A stretch of 64,000 nt of DNA from Ophthalmolycus amberensis (Eukaryota; Chordata; Actinopteri; Perciformes; Zoarcidae), in NCBI GenBank assembly GCA_024529925.1, contig JAFEUB010001068.1, positions 1,048,001-1,112,000 on the forward strand, given 5' to 3'. Shown one piece after another: positions 48,909 through 62,103 of this stretch; position 1 is the first letter of the stretch, and every line of letters begins with the position of its first letter. The position numbers were made by a program, and so were the translations under genes. Below the pieces are notes generated by a model. It saw only the letters and a list, made by a program, of their open reading frames with translations. It had not been told where the DNA came from and searched no databases.

Positions 48909-51662
48909 GCAAAGAGAAGGCTGGAGCTGGAAGCCGGTGACCCCCAGGACCTCCATGATGGTGGCTGGACCTCCAAAAAGCAGATGGCCTCTCGGTCCCA
49001 CACAGGAGGAGCGGGTGAGACTTTGGCAATTTAAAAAAAACCTTACAAATCACCGTAGCACAATGTTCCAGTGACTGGCAACCGAGGTGGTAGATACCAG
49101 CCTTCTACAGTTATACCTTCTGTGTCAAACCACGACCACCAGTTCATATGTTTTGTTCAGTCGTAGTCTAGTTAGTGGTGGAAACTTGCAGTGCTGTTGT
49201 GTTTGGCAACGCTTGCTGGTGTCTCACACATGCTCTCCAACATGGTGACCAAGCTAAATGGCTAACTTTTCCTAAAGTCTGTCCAACCAACTCCTGGCTG
49301 CTCAATGTCACTTTCACCAAACACTGGATCTAAATAGAACAGCCTCCATACGCTCGCTCAGAGTATTCGGTTTAAAGTAAAATGATGGAATTCATGATGA
49401 CCAAACGGTGTCTAATGACATTGAAACTTTGAAATCGAGGCGCAACACACTTCTTGTTTCGCTTGGTGGCAACAGAAGAATGGCAAATGTTAGAGGAAGT
49501 ATAATAAGAATAAGCACACTACAATATGACAGAACAGATAAATGATGAAGTAAAGAATCTTAAAAGGATTCATCACAAGTTCTCACCCGTCACCTGTGTT
49601 TTCTTTTCCAGCTCCCGCCCCCAATCCCAGAGTGCGCAAGTCCCTGTTCGAGAAGTCTCGCTGCGACACGTCGCTCGGGCTCTTGACGCAGAGGTTTGCG
49701 GTGATGCTGAGTCGCTCCGCTGACGGGGTGCTGGACCTGAACCTCGCCGCCCAGGAGCTCAACGCCCCCAAGAGACGCGTCTACGACGTCACCAACGTCC
49801 TGGAGGGGATCCAGCTCATCAAGAAGAAGTCCAAGAACTTCGTCGAGTGGTTGTAAGCACGCGTGGTAGTGTAATGCATACAAGCATTGTGTGACCGACT
49901 GTCACAATGATTCAATATTTTGAAGACTGACAGATTATACTACGTACAGTTAGTGTTATTGTCATCTTCTTAAATGCCTCATGACCATTACAGTTGGATG
50001 TCTTTCGTGGTGTTTGTTGATGTTTTGATCCCGTGTGCGTGCACAGGGGCGGTGAAGTGAACGTGCACATGGATCAGGAGCTGAAGGCCCTCGTCGAGGA
50101 GGAGAGGAGGCTGGACGAGTTGATCCAAAGCTGCACCAAGCAAGTTCACCAGCTGTGCGAGAACCAGAACACTCTGAGATATCCTTTTTTGATTTGTAAC
50201 TCCGGCTTCGTTTTGTACTGTTGTTGTGACCCAGATTTAGGTTGTGGCCCCGAAGCATTGTGTGAAAAGAGTCATTGGTGACGCGTCCAAGAGATAATCC
50301 AGAGCAACAGTGCTTTAGATTCAGGAGGCATCGGTGGCTTCTACCCACCGCCAGTGTGTCGCTTATGATGAGATTTTTGGGTTTATTCATTGAGTGTGTC
50401 CTGTACACAAACCCATCCAGGTTGATTTATATCCCTTAACCCCGAGGATCACGTTTGCCTATTTGACTTACGAGGATGTCCAACGGATTCCCAGCCTGAA
50501 AGAACAGACTGTGATTGTGATCAAAGCGCCTGCAGAGACAAAACTGGAGGTGCCGCACCCAGAAGAGGTACGTGTTTCAACATAATCACTCAATCACATC
50601 TGTTGTTTTTTTGTTGCAATGAAACTGGAGCTCAATCCGCACCAGAAGACCAAATCAAGAAGCGAGCGTGGGCGTCTGGCTCAGTGTTTTCAAAGCTCTC
50701 CGTTTGTGCCTGTCCACACTTAAATCTCCTTTTTAAGGGGTTCTTAAAACGCCAGATTACTGTGGACGCTACGCGTTTCAGAAAGTAAAACATAGCAGCG
50801 TGGACGTAGCCTCGATGTTTTGACTTGCATCCCCGGTCAAACATTACAGCGTGCTTAATTGCTTTGTTTCTACTGATGCAGCGTCGGCTTGACTGAAAGT
50901 ACGCTCTTGCCGCATCCTCCCAAGACGCCGTTCACTGCGAGCGTCTTCTCCCGGCTCGTGTTCGGAGAGCGTTTTAATGAAAGCACTCCGTCTCCTCCCG
51001 CTCTGCTCAGAGCCTCCAGGTCCACCTCAGCAGCACCCAGGGGCCCATCGAGGCGTTCCTCTGCTCCGACCACCCCGTGCCGATGGAAGCCACGGACGGC
51101 TCTGTAGCCAACGGAAGCCACTTAAACTCCTCTGCCAACGGGAACAACGCCGCCCCCCTCGTGCCTTACTCCTCCTTCGTCCAGGTGTCTTCCAAAGGTG
51201 AGTCTTCCACTTAAACACCCCACGGCCACAAGAGCGGGAGGCAGATACCCATGGGGGCCTTTCCCCACACAGGAAGCTTTTTATAAGGCACTGTATTTAC
51301 TTCCACCGCTCACCTTTTGTCTCCCTATCCAAACTCCCATTATCTTTCCAGACAACGCGATCCGTACCTCTGGAGTCGATATTATCTCCAGCCCGCCGTC
51401 CGAGCCGACACAACACCTCACATCGCCCGTCGCCCCCGTCTCCCCCATGCACACCTCCCTCCAACCCCCCCCTGGAGATCAGCAGAGCTTTGTCACCCTC
51501 ACTCCCCCTCTAGCGCTCTCTGTTGGTGGGGAGGAGTACCTCGTGAGCCTGACTGAGGACGAGGGCATCACTGACCTCTTCTCTTCTTTTGACCTGGACC
51601 GCTTTCCCCTAGATATGCCCCATCTCTCAACAGCTGCTTTTGGGGATTCCATAATTTCGTAG
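48909..51662 (+). CDS. e2f2: Activator E2F transcription factor (E2F2/E2F3 type); first coding exon not located
   Basis: Exons 48909-49014, 49612-49852, 50047-50178, 50453-50567, 51011-51197 and 51352-51662 are phase-consistent and give 363 aa from AKRRLEL. The protein is a DP-dependent, RB-regulated activator of S-phase genes. In order: cyclin-A RxL motif KRRLELE; winged-helix DNA-binding domain with [14 protein letters not shown] and [20 protein letters not shown]; leucine-zipper/DP region [12 protein letters not shown]; marked box [18 protein letters not shown]-terminal RB-binding segment [16 protein letters not shown]. The intron at 50179-50452 is U12-type AT-AC. Exon 48909 starts in phase 0, so a 5' coding exon must exist, as in E2F3 where a short exon joins AKRRLEL. 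I found no convincing one; MDTERYIYYI at 47408 does not fit in phase. Paralogue choice is weak: residues resemble E2F2 and E2F3, while synteny with MACO1/LDLRAP1 on human 1p36 favours e2f2. Confidence 0.9.
50179..50452 (+). other. U12-type AT-AC intron in the E2F gene
   Basis: The intron begins ATATCCTTTT (U12 5' site consensus ATATCCTTT). It has a branch-site-like TCCCTTAAC at 50432-50440, about 13 nt before the terminal AC at 50451-50452. Splicing here gives NTLR followed by [11 protein letters not shown], the conserved E2F junction, in phase. No GT-AG alternative keeps the frame. Confidence 0.92.
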
Positions 51663-52160
51663 GCGGTTGCCACTTTCTCACAAGCAGGATATCAAGGGGA
51701 CACGGTACAAGAACAAAGTGCTGGTGTTTTTACGTTTACTTTTCCCTGTCCTGGACAATGTGACTGGGATGTACTGATGCTCAGGTATGTGGAGGATTGA
51801 GATCTTTTCACGGCTTCCTCCTGGACTGACACGCATGCTGTTATAAAGAAAACACCATTTCAGAGCTTTAATCTGTTGCGTTGTTGGGTGTCCTCAAGTG
51901 TCCTTCTCCGGGTTTATGAGCGCGGCGGTCTCAATGCAGGACTTATCCTTCAGCGTGTCCCGGGAACGTTTTGTATTGTGATCACATCGGAGCCTTCACA
52001 ACAAAGCCTGGTGATTCAGACGCCCGTTTAGTGTCAAGAAGTGTTGATTAAAAAGCATTGAAGACACAAAAGAACCCACGTGTCTCGTCTTGACTCCGCT
52101 ACAAGGGATGCACCATCCAACCTTCATTCCCCTGATGCCAATAAAGCACCGTACGTCCGG
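51663..52160 (+). other. Probable E2F gene 3' UTR
   Basis: AATAAA at 52140-52145 follows the stop codon (51660-51662) by about 480 nt. Later signals near 52366 and 53296 could give longer ends. Confidence 0.55.
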
Positions 52161-55030
52161 GTGTCTGCTGATACGGAGGACTGATTCTATTCCATTTTGC
52201 AAATGTACAGTCTCACTCCCTGGACTCGTATTTATGTAAAGTAACATGAAGTGAGGGTTTGCTGTAGCACTAAAAACTGACTTTGTGCCATTACACCACA
52301 TTGTATAAAGTCAACGCGACACTAACATTGTCATCCTAAGGTTTAATGTGCTGATATCGATCCATTCATTAAAGTCCGTGTCGTCTCCAGTCGGGGCTGC
52401 ACAGCTTCCTCAGGGCTCTCCGGTAGCTTTTACCACAGGTGCAACTTTGTCGATTCACAGAGAAGTTAGATATTAAACTGTTTTTAAATTCCTTTGTCGT
52501 TAGGAGCGGTGTGTCTCGATTGTAACAATACTTGTTGGTCTGAAGAGGAACATCCTGCAGTTCCCAAGATCAGGCTGCATGAAGCGGTAGAAAGTGTCCC
52601 GTTGAACATGGAGGCCTCAGAACCTCTGAGCCTTTTCACATGAAAGCCTCGGCCTTGATTGCAGAGACATTTCAAGTGTGGCACTCGGGAACCAGGAGAG
52701 CACAGCTCCGAGTGTCAATTTGGGCAGAAGCGTGTTATTAAAGACGTGGGAATGTGAAAAGGTGATTGCCATCAAACTGGAAACTCGTGCAGAATGAGTG
52801 CAAAGATTGAGTGATTTCAAGAGTCCAGGTTTGCGCCGATAGAGCTGCCGTAACAGCCGCTCTGATTCCCCTCCGTCTTCACACTTGCTTCTGTTAGCAT
52901 CGTTAGCTTCTAGCCGCCGTCGCCGTGTTCCGAGTGGCGTAGAGACAATCCTTCAATCATAGATATGCTTTAAATTTAGATTTTATCTCTGTTAATAATG
53001 TAGCGTTTAAACACCGTGCTACCGTCACTGAAACACGAGGTCTTTTTCTTCATCTCTTTAAAACACAGATCCCTTTGTGTTCGTCACTCTACTCTTCAGA
53101 CCAGCGTTGTATCGTAGTGATATGTGAACATAATCTGAATGTCTTTGGTAATATTTTATCTAGATTTGCTCAAATCTTCTGTTTAAATCATGAGGAAAGA
53201 AAAAAAAAAACAGATTTCCCTAAATATAGCAAATGTTTCTTTTCTTGTGAAATAGTTTTTACTTCTACACTGAACAGTCAAATGTATGGATAAATAATAA
53301 AAATCAATGTATCCTACAATGTCATTTATTTTTTGTGACGGATCGACTTATTTCAGTCTCATTCATTGGCTGTCAAAAAAAGATGTTACAAGTCATTACG
53401 TTAACTCCAGACAGTATTCAGTGAGCTCTAGTTCAATGAAATCTTGGGTCGGCATTAATTTAGTTTTTGATAATATTGGTGGCAGATTATACACGTTTTA
53501 TTTATGGTCTCAAGTAAATATCAAATACCATATCAGATCTGTTTTCTTAGGAACAACCTTCCAAATGGATACAGATGTTACAGAACAGCTGCTACATAAC
53601 TGTATCCAACGCGTTTGACTTGACTAGATGTTCCAGCTGTTGGAGCACTTTTTCAACATTGTTCCTCAGACGTTACGTCTCCACAGTGACGTCTAGCTGC
53701 TCTGTTGCAACACATAAGCAGCCACTAGGAGGCAGTGTGCTCCCACAGAAACCCTGCAGCCGTCACACAGTTGGGATGTTTTGAGACAAAAGTGTTGCCC
53801 ATCTCCTTCTGGGAATTCACTGTTGTGCATCTGGCACCAAGTGGACATTACTTAAAACTCAGCGGTAGTCTGTTTGGCTCCCGTGTCTAAAGCATGATGA
53901 TAGAAATGTATAAATTCATGCCCACGTGCCCTCTTGAGCTCTTTAGGCGGCCGCAGGACCGACACCTGTGACCGTTTGTGTCCTCTCTGAAGTCTGAACC
54001 TTTTCAGGTGTTACTGCTGCTGAGATATGTGTTGAAACAGAAGATCAGCTCCACACACTGAAGGGAACATCTTGGAGGTGCATTAAGAAATTGTGTCGTT
54101 TATTAAGCAGCAATACAGAAAATATTTAGAAAACTGGAGAACAGGTTTGAGTGACATCATTGGTTCTGACATGATTCTGTTCATTTAGGCCTTTGATGGA
54201 CAGGTTAGTGTATCTAGGATAGTTTTGAAAATGTGCTGAATACACAGTATTTGTCTCATCATTAGAGGAAGTTAGATTTAAATGTATGAGACTCTGTAGT
54301 AAAGATGAGAAGTGTGAGTGTAGTCATCAGCCCAGATGGCGTTTAGTGCCAGTTGATGATCATTTGTTTAACTCGTGTAGATGTGGCATATTTGTCAGAT
54401 GTGTAATTTAAAACTCTTCTTCCTGTATTCATCCACATATACGTCTGTTAATTATTCGCTGTAAATCTTTCCCGTGTAGCATAAAACTCTCTCCATCCCG
54501 GCTTCTCTTTGTCTGAGCCACAGCGTCTTTCAGAAAAACACATCAGTGCCCTCAACATGATGATGTAATGTGTCGGTGGAGCCTGCAGCCGTCCATACCG
54601 GCCATAGGTGGCAGTGTTGCACCTCGGAGCCCGACGAAGAACCCATTCAACCCGGTTCCCCTCAAACGGCGGCACGCTCCCCCTCCGAGTTCACGGAGAG
54701 TCGCTGGATCACTGCTCCTATTGATTCATGTGTGTTTCTGTTTTTCTGTGCCTCAAAGACTTGCACTTGGAAAAAAAAGAAACACCCAAAGTGAATATTG
54801 AATTGGGTCAACAGTGAATTAGGCCTGACGTCAGCCCGCTCCCGTCTCAGGAGGGTTAAAGATCAATCAATACGGCTGTCAATCAGCCAATCAATCGCTC
54901 AATACGGTTTCATTTTTAGAGTGCCTTTCCCTGTCACCTACGAGCAAACGGGAGGAGGTTTACAAAATACACAGATGGCTGGTCTTTAAGGGCGGGACGG
55001 GACTAAGTCTCCACTTAGGACTCTGCCCCT

Positions 55031-55046
55031 GGGGGGGGGGGGGGGT
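55031..55046 (+). repeat. Poly-G run of 16
   Basis: Homopolymer in the gene-free right part; length may be uncertain in the assembly. Confidence 0.9.
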
Positions 55047-55243
55047 TAGGAGTGACTTGGAGCAAGTGCAATCCACCCTGAAAGTGTAGTGATAGTCTAG
55101 TCCAGCTGTCCCCTCTCCCTAAAAATACAGCACTTGTTTCTGTGCTGCGCTCTCTTCAGCCAGGCTGTTGTTTTGACTGCTGTAATGTACCGAGACAGAG
55201 AGGGAGAACAAAAATAAGAGAGGGTTAAAGAGGGAGCACGGAA

Positions 55244-55270
55244 GCGAGAGAGAGAGAGAGAGAGAGAGAG
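55244..55270 (+). repeat. (GA)n microsatellite
   Basis: Perfect AG dinucleotide tract. Confidence 0.9.
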
Positions 55271-57803
55271 TACTACTCTCCTCTCATTGGCCACCGAGAG
55301 CACGCCGTCTTTTTGCGTGGCACACTCCCAGCCAATCGGCTGCCTTCAGCGATATTTTGGGTTTATGAATGAAATGAGTAGTGAGAGAGCAGGACAGGAG
55401 CAGTTTTGATTCATCACCCAAAGCTCGCAGCGTGCGGAGCGTACCCGGAGAGACGGGTGCGCTCGTTACGCTGTGCAGCCCGGCTGGAAAAAAAAAAAGG
55501 GGCCTCCGGATATTTTGGGGGAGATCAACAGATGGACCACGGCGGACACACCTCGACCTGTCTGTAGAGGCTTCTAGTGACCCAACCTCTGTCCAGACAG
55601 ATGTTCCAGTGAACAGCACCAATGGGCTGGGATGAAGAATAGCAGCTTCCTCACTTACATTCAGTTCCAGACTTTTTTTTTTTAAGTACGTGCAGTCACT
55701 TTATTATGCTTCCAATAGAGCGCTGCAGGAATGCGTCCTGAAACGTGGACATGAGTCGGCATTTTTCTACTTCTGCTTCCCTCGTCTGGAAGGTTTTAGT
55801 TAGTTGCCTAAAACAAGGTCTGTGTTTAACGCAAGCTTAGCGATTCGTTCTATAACATAAGATACGTCGCCAAATACTCTTGTCTGTATGCGGTTGCTAA
55901 CAAGTGGCTACATGAGACTCCAGAGCACCATCACTGCTCCGCCTTTAGCTTTGTGGTGGTGACGTTGACGTCATGTGACCGTGGTGTAAAACATTATCTT
56001 TCTACCTTTTGGTGATTGTATTCACGCTTAGAATATCATAAAAACTGCTCATTCGTGAAGTTTATTTTCTGCAGTAATTGAATGAAACCCCCCCGTTTGC
56101 TTTTAGTCGAGGGATCCAGTGCGGCGCTGACTTCCTGGTTAGCCTCCAAAGAAATGCGGCATCCCTGCAGCACTCTAGTGACTCTGCTGCCGGTCCATCA
56201 TCAGTCAGTTGCATCTGCAGTTCTTGGCCTTTCTCCAGAGAAAAGATTGAGCAATGCTGCCATCTACACAAAAAAACCCCCAAAAATCTGTGACATTGCC
56301 TTGTCCTCCACAAAGACATGTCTCAGCAGGTTTACTGGCCATAGGAATGACCTCTTCTGATTACTAGCAGATGGGTTGTGGGGTGGGTGAAATAATGTGT
56401 CATTAATGAGGAGAATATTCATTACATTCTCTAAAACATAAACATATTTTTTTGTCATGCACACATTAGCAGTCTATACTCTCGTGCGGTCGTGTGTCTC
56501 TAAATTGGAGGATTTAATGCGTACGTGTAGGTGTGGATTTCAGATGACGTCAGACCCCTCCATCCTGCCGTGTGGCGTCCATTGTTGCGCGGCACCGTCT
56601 TTGCTCTCGCACCTCGTTTTCCCGCCAAATGCGTTTCCTCACCACAAAGTAGCATCCTTACCGAACAGACGGAGATAAAGGCTCGGGGATGTATTAACTA
56701 CTCGCGGGGTTAGCTGGCGAACTCCTGCAGCTGGTGAGCTAATGACCACTTTTGTAATCGTCGGTCCCAATGGCTCAAGCTTGTCTCTGTTCTTTGTCCC
56801 CTGCATCAGGTTGTTTACACCGTCCTTGGTGTTTTGTTGTTAGGATTGTACACCTTTTAATGAAGAACAATAAGTCCGTTCAGTCTCATACCTCTCTGCA
56901 AACCATTTCTCTCTTGTGGAGCAGTTCATTCTCAACAGGAGGGTTCAATAAATGAGCAACCAGTCGACAAATACAAAATACTCTGTTCAGAAAGAACTAT
57001 AAAAAGAATCTTTCACGTTTTTCTTTCTTCTGTCAAAGTAATTTATCTTTCTCGCCATCTGGCACGCTGGAGATAATTGAGGTCTCGGTGCTTGTGGATT
57101 GTTCCTTTTTAGTACACACCACATCAACACTGCTCAGCACAAGTTATCTCAGGTAACTTCCATGTGACATCATTCTTCAGCTTCGGAGGGTTGAAGGCTG
57201 AGACCTCGCCGCCTCCTCAAAGGAGTTAACGTTGGATTAACTGTAATGTCACTCGAAGTCCCCTCCCATAGCCGCACCGATACAATCGACCGAGCTTCGG
57301 ATGACTGAAAGATCTGGTCGTGTCCTCCGAATTCACACAGAAGAAGACCTGACACACGTGCTGTTGAAATGTGGGCGGAAACTGCCCTGGGAATCACTCA
57401 AATCAAATGTTGGAACAGTAAAACTTGAGTGGGTGTCGAGCTCCAAGTGCGGGATTTAAAAGAAGAAAAGCAGAAGCTCCTCTGAAAGTGAAGCGGCCAC
57501 CCGTGTGGATGGTTGAGAGAGGATGGAGAGGAATCAATTAACCGCTCGTGTCCGCAGCAGTCCATAGTGTGGGTGTGTCGCACGCACCGGGCTTTAGAGT
57601 GTGAAGTGATTTTCCTCTGTCGCGTGGTCTTCAGGGGCTTGTGTGAGCAAAGGTTTGACCTCTTCACAGGAGGCTTTGGCCTCGGACGCACCCTCTGTCA
57701 GGTGTTAATACGACTCCGACCGGATCGCCGTATTTATATTTGGGCTACCCGGGGCCTCGGTGTCAGAAGTGAATATATGATGTAGGAGTTGGCTGGATCT
57801 CTC

Positions 57804-57824
57804 ACACACACACACACACACACA
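57804..57824 (+). repeat. (CA)n microsatellite
   Basis: Perfect CA dinucleotide tract. Confidence 0.9.
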
Positions 57825-58082
57825 GCTTGGCCCTGGCTTTGGTGGTCGGAATGGTCTGAGGTCTGTATTTTTCCTCTCTTTTTGTGGGTGTATAATGCTT
57901 CAGCTGTTGTGAAGACAGCCTCCTGACCTGTCGTGAACCTCGTCCTTTCCTCTCCAGTGGGTATTTACTTACTTTTAGTTCCACTCGGCTACGCCAAGTA
58001 TTTGCATAGAGAAAGACCGGACCCGAACCCCTGCCCAGCAGCCAATAGAGACCAAGACCGTCTGATGTCATTTGCATTGGAT

Positions 58083-58103
58083 CCCCCCCCCCCCCCCCCC
58101 CCC
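58083..58103 (+). repeat. Poly-C run of 21
   Basis: Homopolymer directly before the possible conserved block at 58139. Confidence 0.95.
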
Positions 58104-58138
58104 GTGACTGTTTGCAATGTCAGGAGGCCAAATTAACC

Positions 58139-58480
58139 AGTGTTCCGTTTTAGCCAGATTTGCATCTCATTTACATTAAAGTTGCTTAATGAGGGTTACT
58201 TAGCCGAGTGACCCCCGTGGAAACTCCTCGCCTCGCCCGCAGAGGAGGCAGATAGTGCTATCGGCTAATTTCATTAAGGGAAACAGCCGTTTGGCTGCGA
58301 GGGTGCCTTTGGATGTAATCATTAAAAGGGACGAGGGCTCGCAAGCTGTTTGTAATAAGGCTGTTTTTTCGCCCGCATGCGGACATTGTGTCATATTTAC
58401 TGTAAGGATGAAAGATTAGGCGCGGAGGGGAGAGCGGGCGGCATCAATCTCACTCAGCATCTTGGAGCGGGCGCATTAAT
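58139..58480. promoter_or_regulatory. Possible conserved non-coding element
   Basis: Rich in homeodomain and octamer-like words in unique, non-coding DNA: ATTTGCAT, CATTTACAT, TTAATGAGG, TTTCATTAAG and GTAATCATTAAAA. The composition resembles developmental enhancers. Conservation cannot be tested from one sequence. Confidence 0.25.
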
Positions 58481-58710
58481 CATCCCATCTACGGGAAAAT
58501 CATCCTCATCAAACGCGGGGCCACAGTGTGCACACATGGCGACGATCACTGGGTGCAGGAAACGGACAGAAGGAAAGTTAGTGGCTGACTGAGCAGAAGC
58601 ACCACAGCCAACACTTCTTCATTGATCCTCGGGACTTGGACTGGATGTCAGACGGTGTTTGGTCCCGCTAATGTGTTCGTATGGCGGCGCAAACGTCCCT
58701 GCAATCGCAC

Positions 58711-58730
58711 ACACACACACACACACACGG
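58711..58730 (+). repeat. (CA)n microsatellite
   Basis: Perfect CA tract. Confidence 0.9.
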
Positions 58731-61089
58731 GCCAAATCGTTTTGGGTTCTGCATCCTCTCAGGTTCATCGGTCCCTCCTTTTCCCCCAGATTGGCTCCCG
58801 TGTTCACTTCCGTCCCGTTGGTGTTGCTTTTCATTAAGTGAGGACAACGGAGAGCTTCTTGAGCAGATGGATACCGTCGGATATTATTTGGTGGATTTCA
58901 ATAAGGAAAACCAATTCTGGCTTTGTTTGGAGAATCAACCCACACGGCACACTAATGCGCACACACACCCAGGGCATATCATCCGCAGGAATTTCATCAC
59001 GTTGTTTGTTTGCTTTGAGAAGGAAAGGGCAGGCACTGGAAGTCAGAAATAAGGCCCGTATTCCACCAGGAATTGTTGCACCGTGTTGTCTATGCATCTC
59101 CTCCAGTCCTACCTCGCCTCTACCAAATGTGATTGAATCTTTATTTTTTTCTCTTTTTGCTCAAGGATTCATGAAATGCTTTCATACATATTGTATACAC
59201 TCTGTGGGCACGGTTCCAGCAGCCTTTTCTCTCCTGTTGAGTGGTTTTATTTGGAAAATGTGACTCCTGTTTTCTGTATGTGCACTAATCCCATCTAAAG
59301 AGGGGAATGAAAATGCCCTTGTTGGCTAAATCTGCAATTGTTCTCCATGTAAGCGGACTAGCCAGCACTCACACTCTCATTACCAGTGTTTAAGTGTTTA
59401 GCGTGAGGTGCTTAGCCGCGCACACACGCACGTGCACACACACTGCGAGGCCGGTGGTCGGTTTAATGGGGGAGAAGGCCTTGAATGGTTCCTATATGCT
59501 GTGATGCATTAAAGCTTAATAACCTGTCCTTTCAGCTCGCTCTTAAGAACATGCTCCGGAGCTGATAATTGGAAAGATATTTCCCTCTTTCTCTTGCTCT
59601 CTCTTGTCCCTTTTGTCGAATGGCATGCTTTCAGTTCAGTTGGGTCCATTATTTGTCCTTGAAAGATTATTCATATTTTTTTTTCCACAAGTAATATATT
59701 GGCTCTTTACCCAGAGTGCAGTTTTATGGATGAGGTGAAAGTGGCATGTTTGGTTCTGTAGTAGCTGCTGCTCAAACATCCGACACAAACAGTGATGGCA
59801 AATGAATGGAGGCCATTCAGGAGTAGTCAAAAGGCAAATTACAACGTCAAAGGTCATTTTAAAATGTAGCTTTTTGGATTCATCGCGTTAAGTCAGCGGT
59901 GAAAAGTACTTGAATGTATAAAAGGAAAGAATGGCATCCTCTCTGCTGGGGTTTGTTTTGACCAACTTGTCATTTCAGACCACAACATAAGCTTGGTAGT
60001 AACGGCATAATAAAATGATTCCAATTCAAGGAAAACCGTTGCAACTTTTCCGAGACGGCTCGGCAAAGCTGGTGAAGATGGTGTGAAACGGGGAAAGAGT
60101 AAGTGGACCTTGAGCTGGAATTGTTCTGTAAAACCGTCGATGCTTAACTTCAAGTCAACGTGGACTAAAAGTCGTAAAAGTGCTACGAATTAAAACCTAA
60201 CAGCCACTGACTTCATGTCATCAAAAGAAAAACAACTCAATCCACGGATGAAGACCATGTAATGAGGCTGAAAGATCCGGAATAAGCTCGTTTGTAAAAA
60301 ATAAAGCTGCGTTCTTCTCTGAACATGTCCGGGTGTAGTTTGGAGATGTTTTTGGGGGATTTTCCTTCATACCTGTTTTGTTACTTCTTCTTAGTTCTGT
60401 TTTTAATTAACCCAACTCCCAACAGGAAGTTGGATCAACCACTTTCTTTTGATGCACAGGTCTGCACGAGGCGTTGACACTTTGGTCAGTGAAGGCATTC
60501 ATCCTCTGTGACCTGTTACCCATCACATCCTTCTCTGTGCAGACCAGCATGCACGTTAATGTGATGCATCTTCAGAGAAACACAAGTCTAACCTCGGGCA
60601 CTGTTAAAGAGGAATCCCACCACTTCTGCTTAGTGAAGGATCATTTTGAGAACTTGCTAGTTCATGACCTCTCCACCTCTCTCAGCTATTATTTTCGCCG
60701 TTTGTTTTCTGAATCTCTCTCAAAAGCTGTCCTACTTCATGGCAATACTTAATCTGCGGAATATCCCTTTAAATCGTCATCAGCAGCTTGCTTCGTGTTC
60801 ACTGGGGAGGATTTGGCCTGAACTATCGACATGTCATTTTTCACTGAGCTTCAGTGAGATGGGGCTAAATTGAAGTTCTCAGACTCGTCGCAGGCTAACC
60901 AACGTTAGGAATGTGACATGGAAATAAAGCACTTCATGCGTTAATGCCCCCCCCCCCCCGACAACTCCGACTTGAAAATCCCTCTCGTGTCGTATGTGTT
61001 CCATACCATGTCCTGTGTGTGTTACCTCCCAGTGTTTGTGGCTGTGGACCATTACTGATGAGAGTTGAGGTTAACATTCGTGCCAGTCA

Positions 61090-61093
61090 GCAC

Positions 61094-61125
<32 letters not shown>

Positions 61126-61126
61126 C
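61090..61126 (+). repeat. (CA)n microsatellite
   Basis: CA tract with one CG interruption. Confidence 0.9.
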
Positions 61127-61457
61127 CCGTTGCTGGCTGCAGGCTGCTCAGATGTATTTCTGTGTGTGTGTCCCTTTTTATGCTGTGGATTAGAATAAAG
61201 GGCAACTTTATGTGTTGACGCCCTGAGCAGCGGCTGTGTGGTCACAGTTGGTAGAAGGCTGTCCACATTGCTGCGTCGCCGAGGACGACGGCTCAGGGCG
61301 GCCGCTTGTGTAATGCGCTCTGACCCAGAAACCAGCAGTCTGACCTCTTTAGCTTCTGCTTATGGAAAACCATCCCTCCCTCCCTCCCCCTCTGTCTTCT
61401 ACACCTCTTCCTCTCTTGTCCTCTGTCGGCCTTCTGTCCTCTCGAGACGTGACGTTT

Positions 61458-61480
61458 CCCCCCCCCCCCCCCCCCCCCCC
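61458..61480 (+). repeat. Poly-C run of 23
   Basis: Longest homopolymer in the window. Confidence 0.95.
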
Positions 61481-61776
61481 ATGTAAACTGTCTTTCTAAA
61501 TCAGTCTTGGACTTGGTTGTTGTTGTTTCATAACACCTTTCCTGAAACCCAGATCTAGGTTTCTTAAGTCATGCTGAGATTTTGAATGTCTTGACTGTTA
61601 ATCAAATTCAGCTTCTATCACAGCAGCAATGTTATTAATCTTAATCTTAGATTATTTATTTTTTTCTTCACTTGTCTTTTTAAACACTGGATTGAAGTTA
61701 ATTAAGACATTTCATCTGCTGATTGATTCCTCATTAGTCCTCCAGTTCTGACGCGTAAAGCCAATGCGGAAGTGTC

Positions 61777-62103
61777 TTAAACCTGCATTCTCTCTAGTGT
61801 CCACCAGGGGGCGACTCCTCTGGTTGTATAGAAGTCTATGAGAAAATGACACTCTAGTTTCAAGTCTTCTTCAATACAGCATGATATTCATGTAAATTAT
61901 GGTCCATTTAGAGTCAAACAGACCATAAAGCAGAGGATGCTTTAGGGCTCCGCAGTCCAAATATGGTAACTTACGTTCACTGTTTGCAAAAAGCCAACAT
62001 GGCGACGGCCAAATCGCCGAACTCGAGGCTCCAAAACAGCAGTCCACAAACCAATGTCTGACGTCACGATGACGACACCCACTTCTTGTATACGGTCTAT
62101 GGT
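61777..62103. mobile_element. Dispersed fish non-autonomous element
   Basis: Contains GTCCACCAGGGGGCGACTCC, TAGTTTCAAGTCTTCTTCAA, AGACCATAAAGCAG, AAGCCAACATGGCGACGGCC and a terminal CACTTCTTGTATACGGTCTA. Part matches 32627-32806. I recognise this arrangement as a very common percomorph repeat. No coding capacity. Confidence 0.75.

Noticed and set aside
50394..50585. E2F exon starting at the CAG acceptor near 50420
   Set aside because: Joining there does not restore the E2F protein; the AT-AC splice to 50453 gives the conserved junction in phase.
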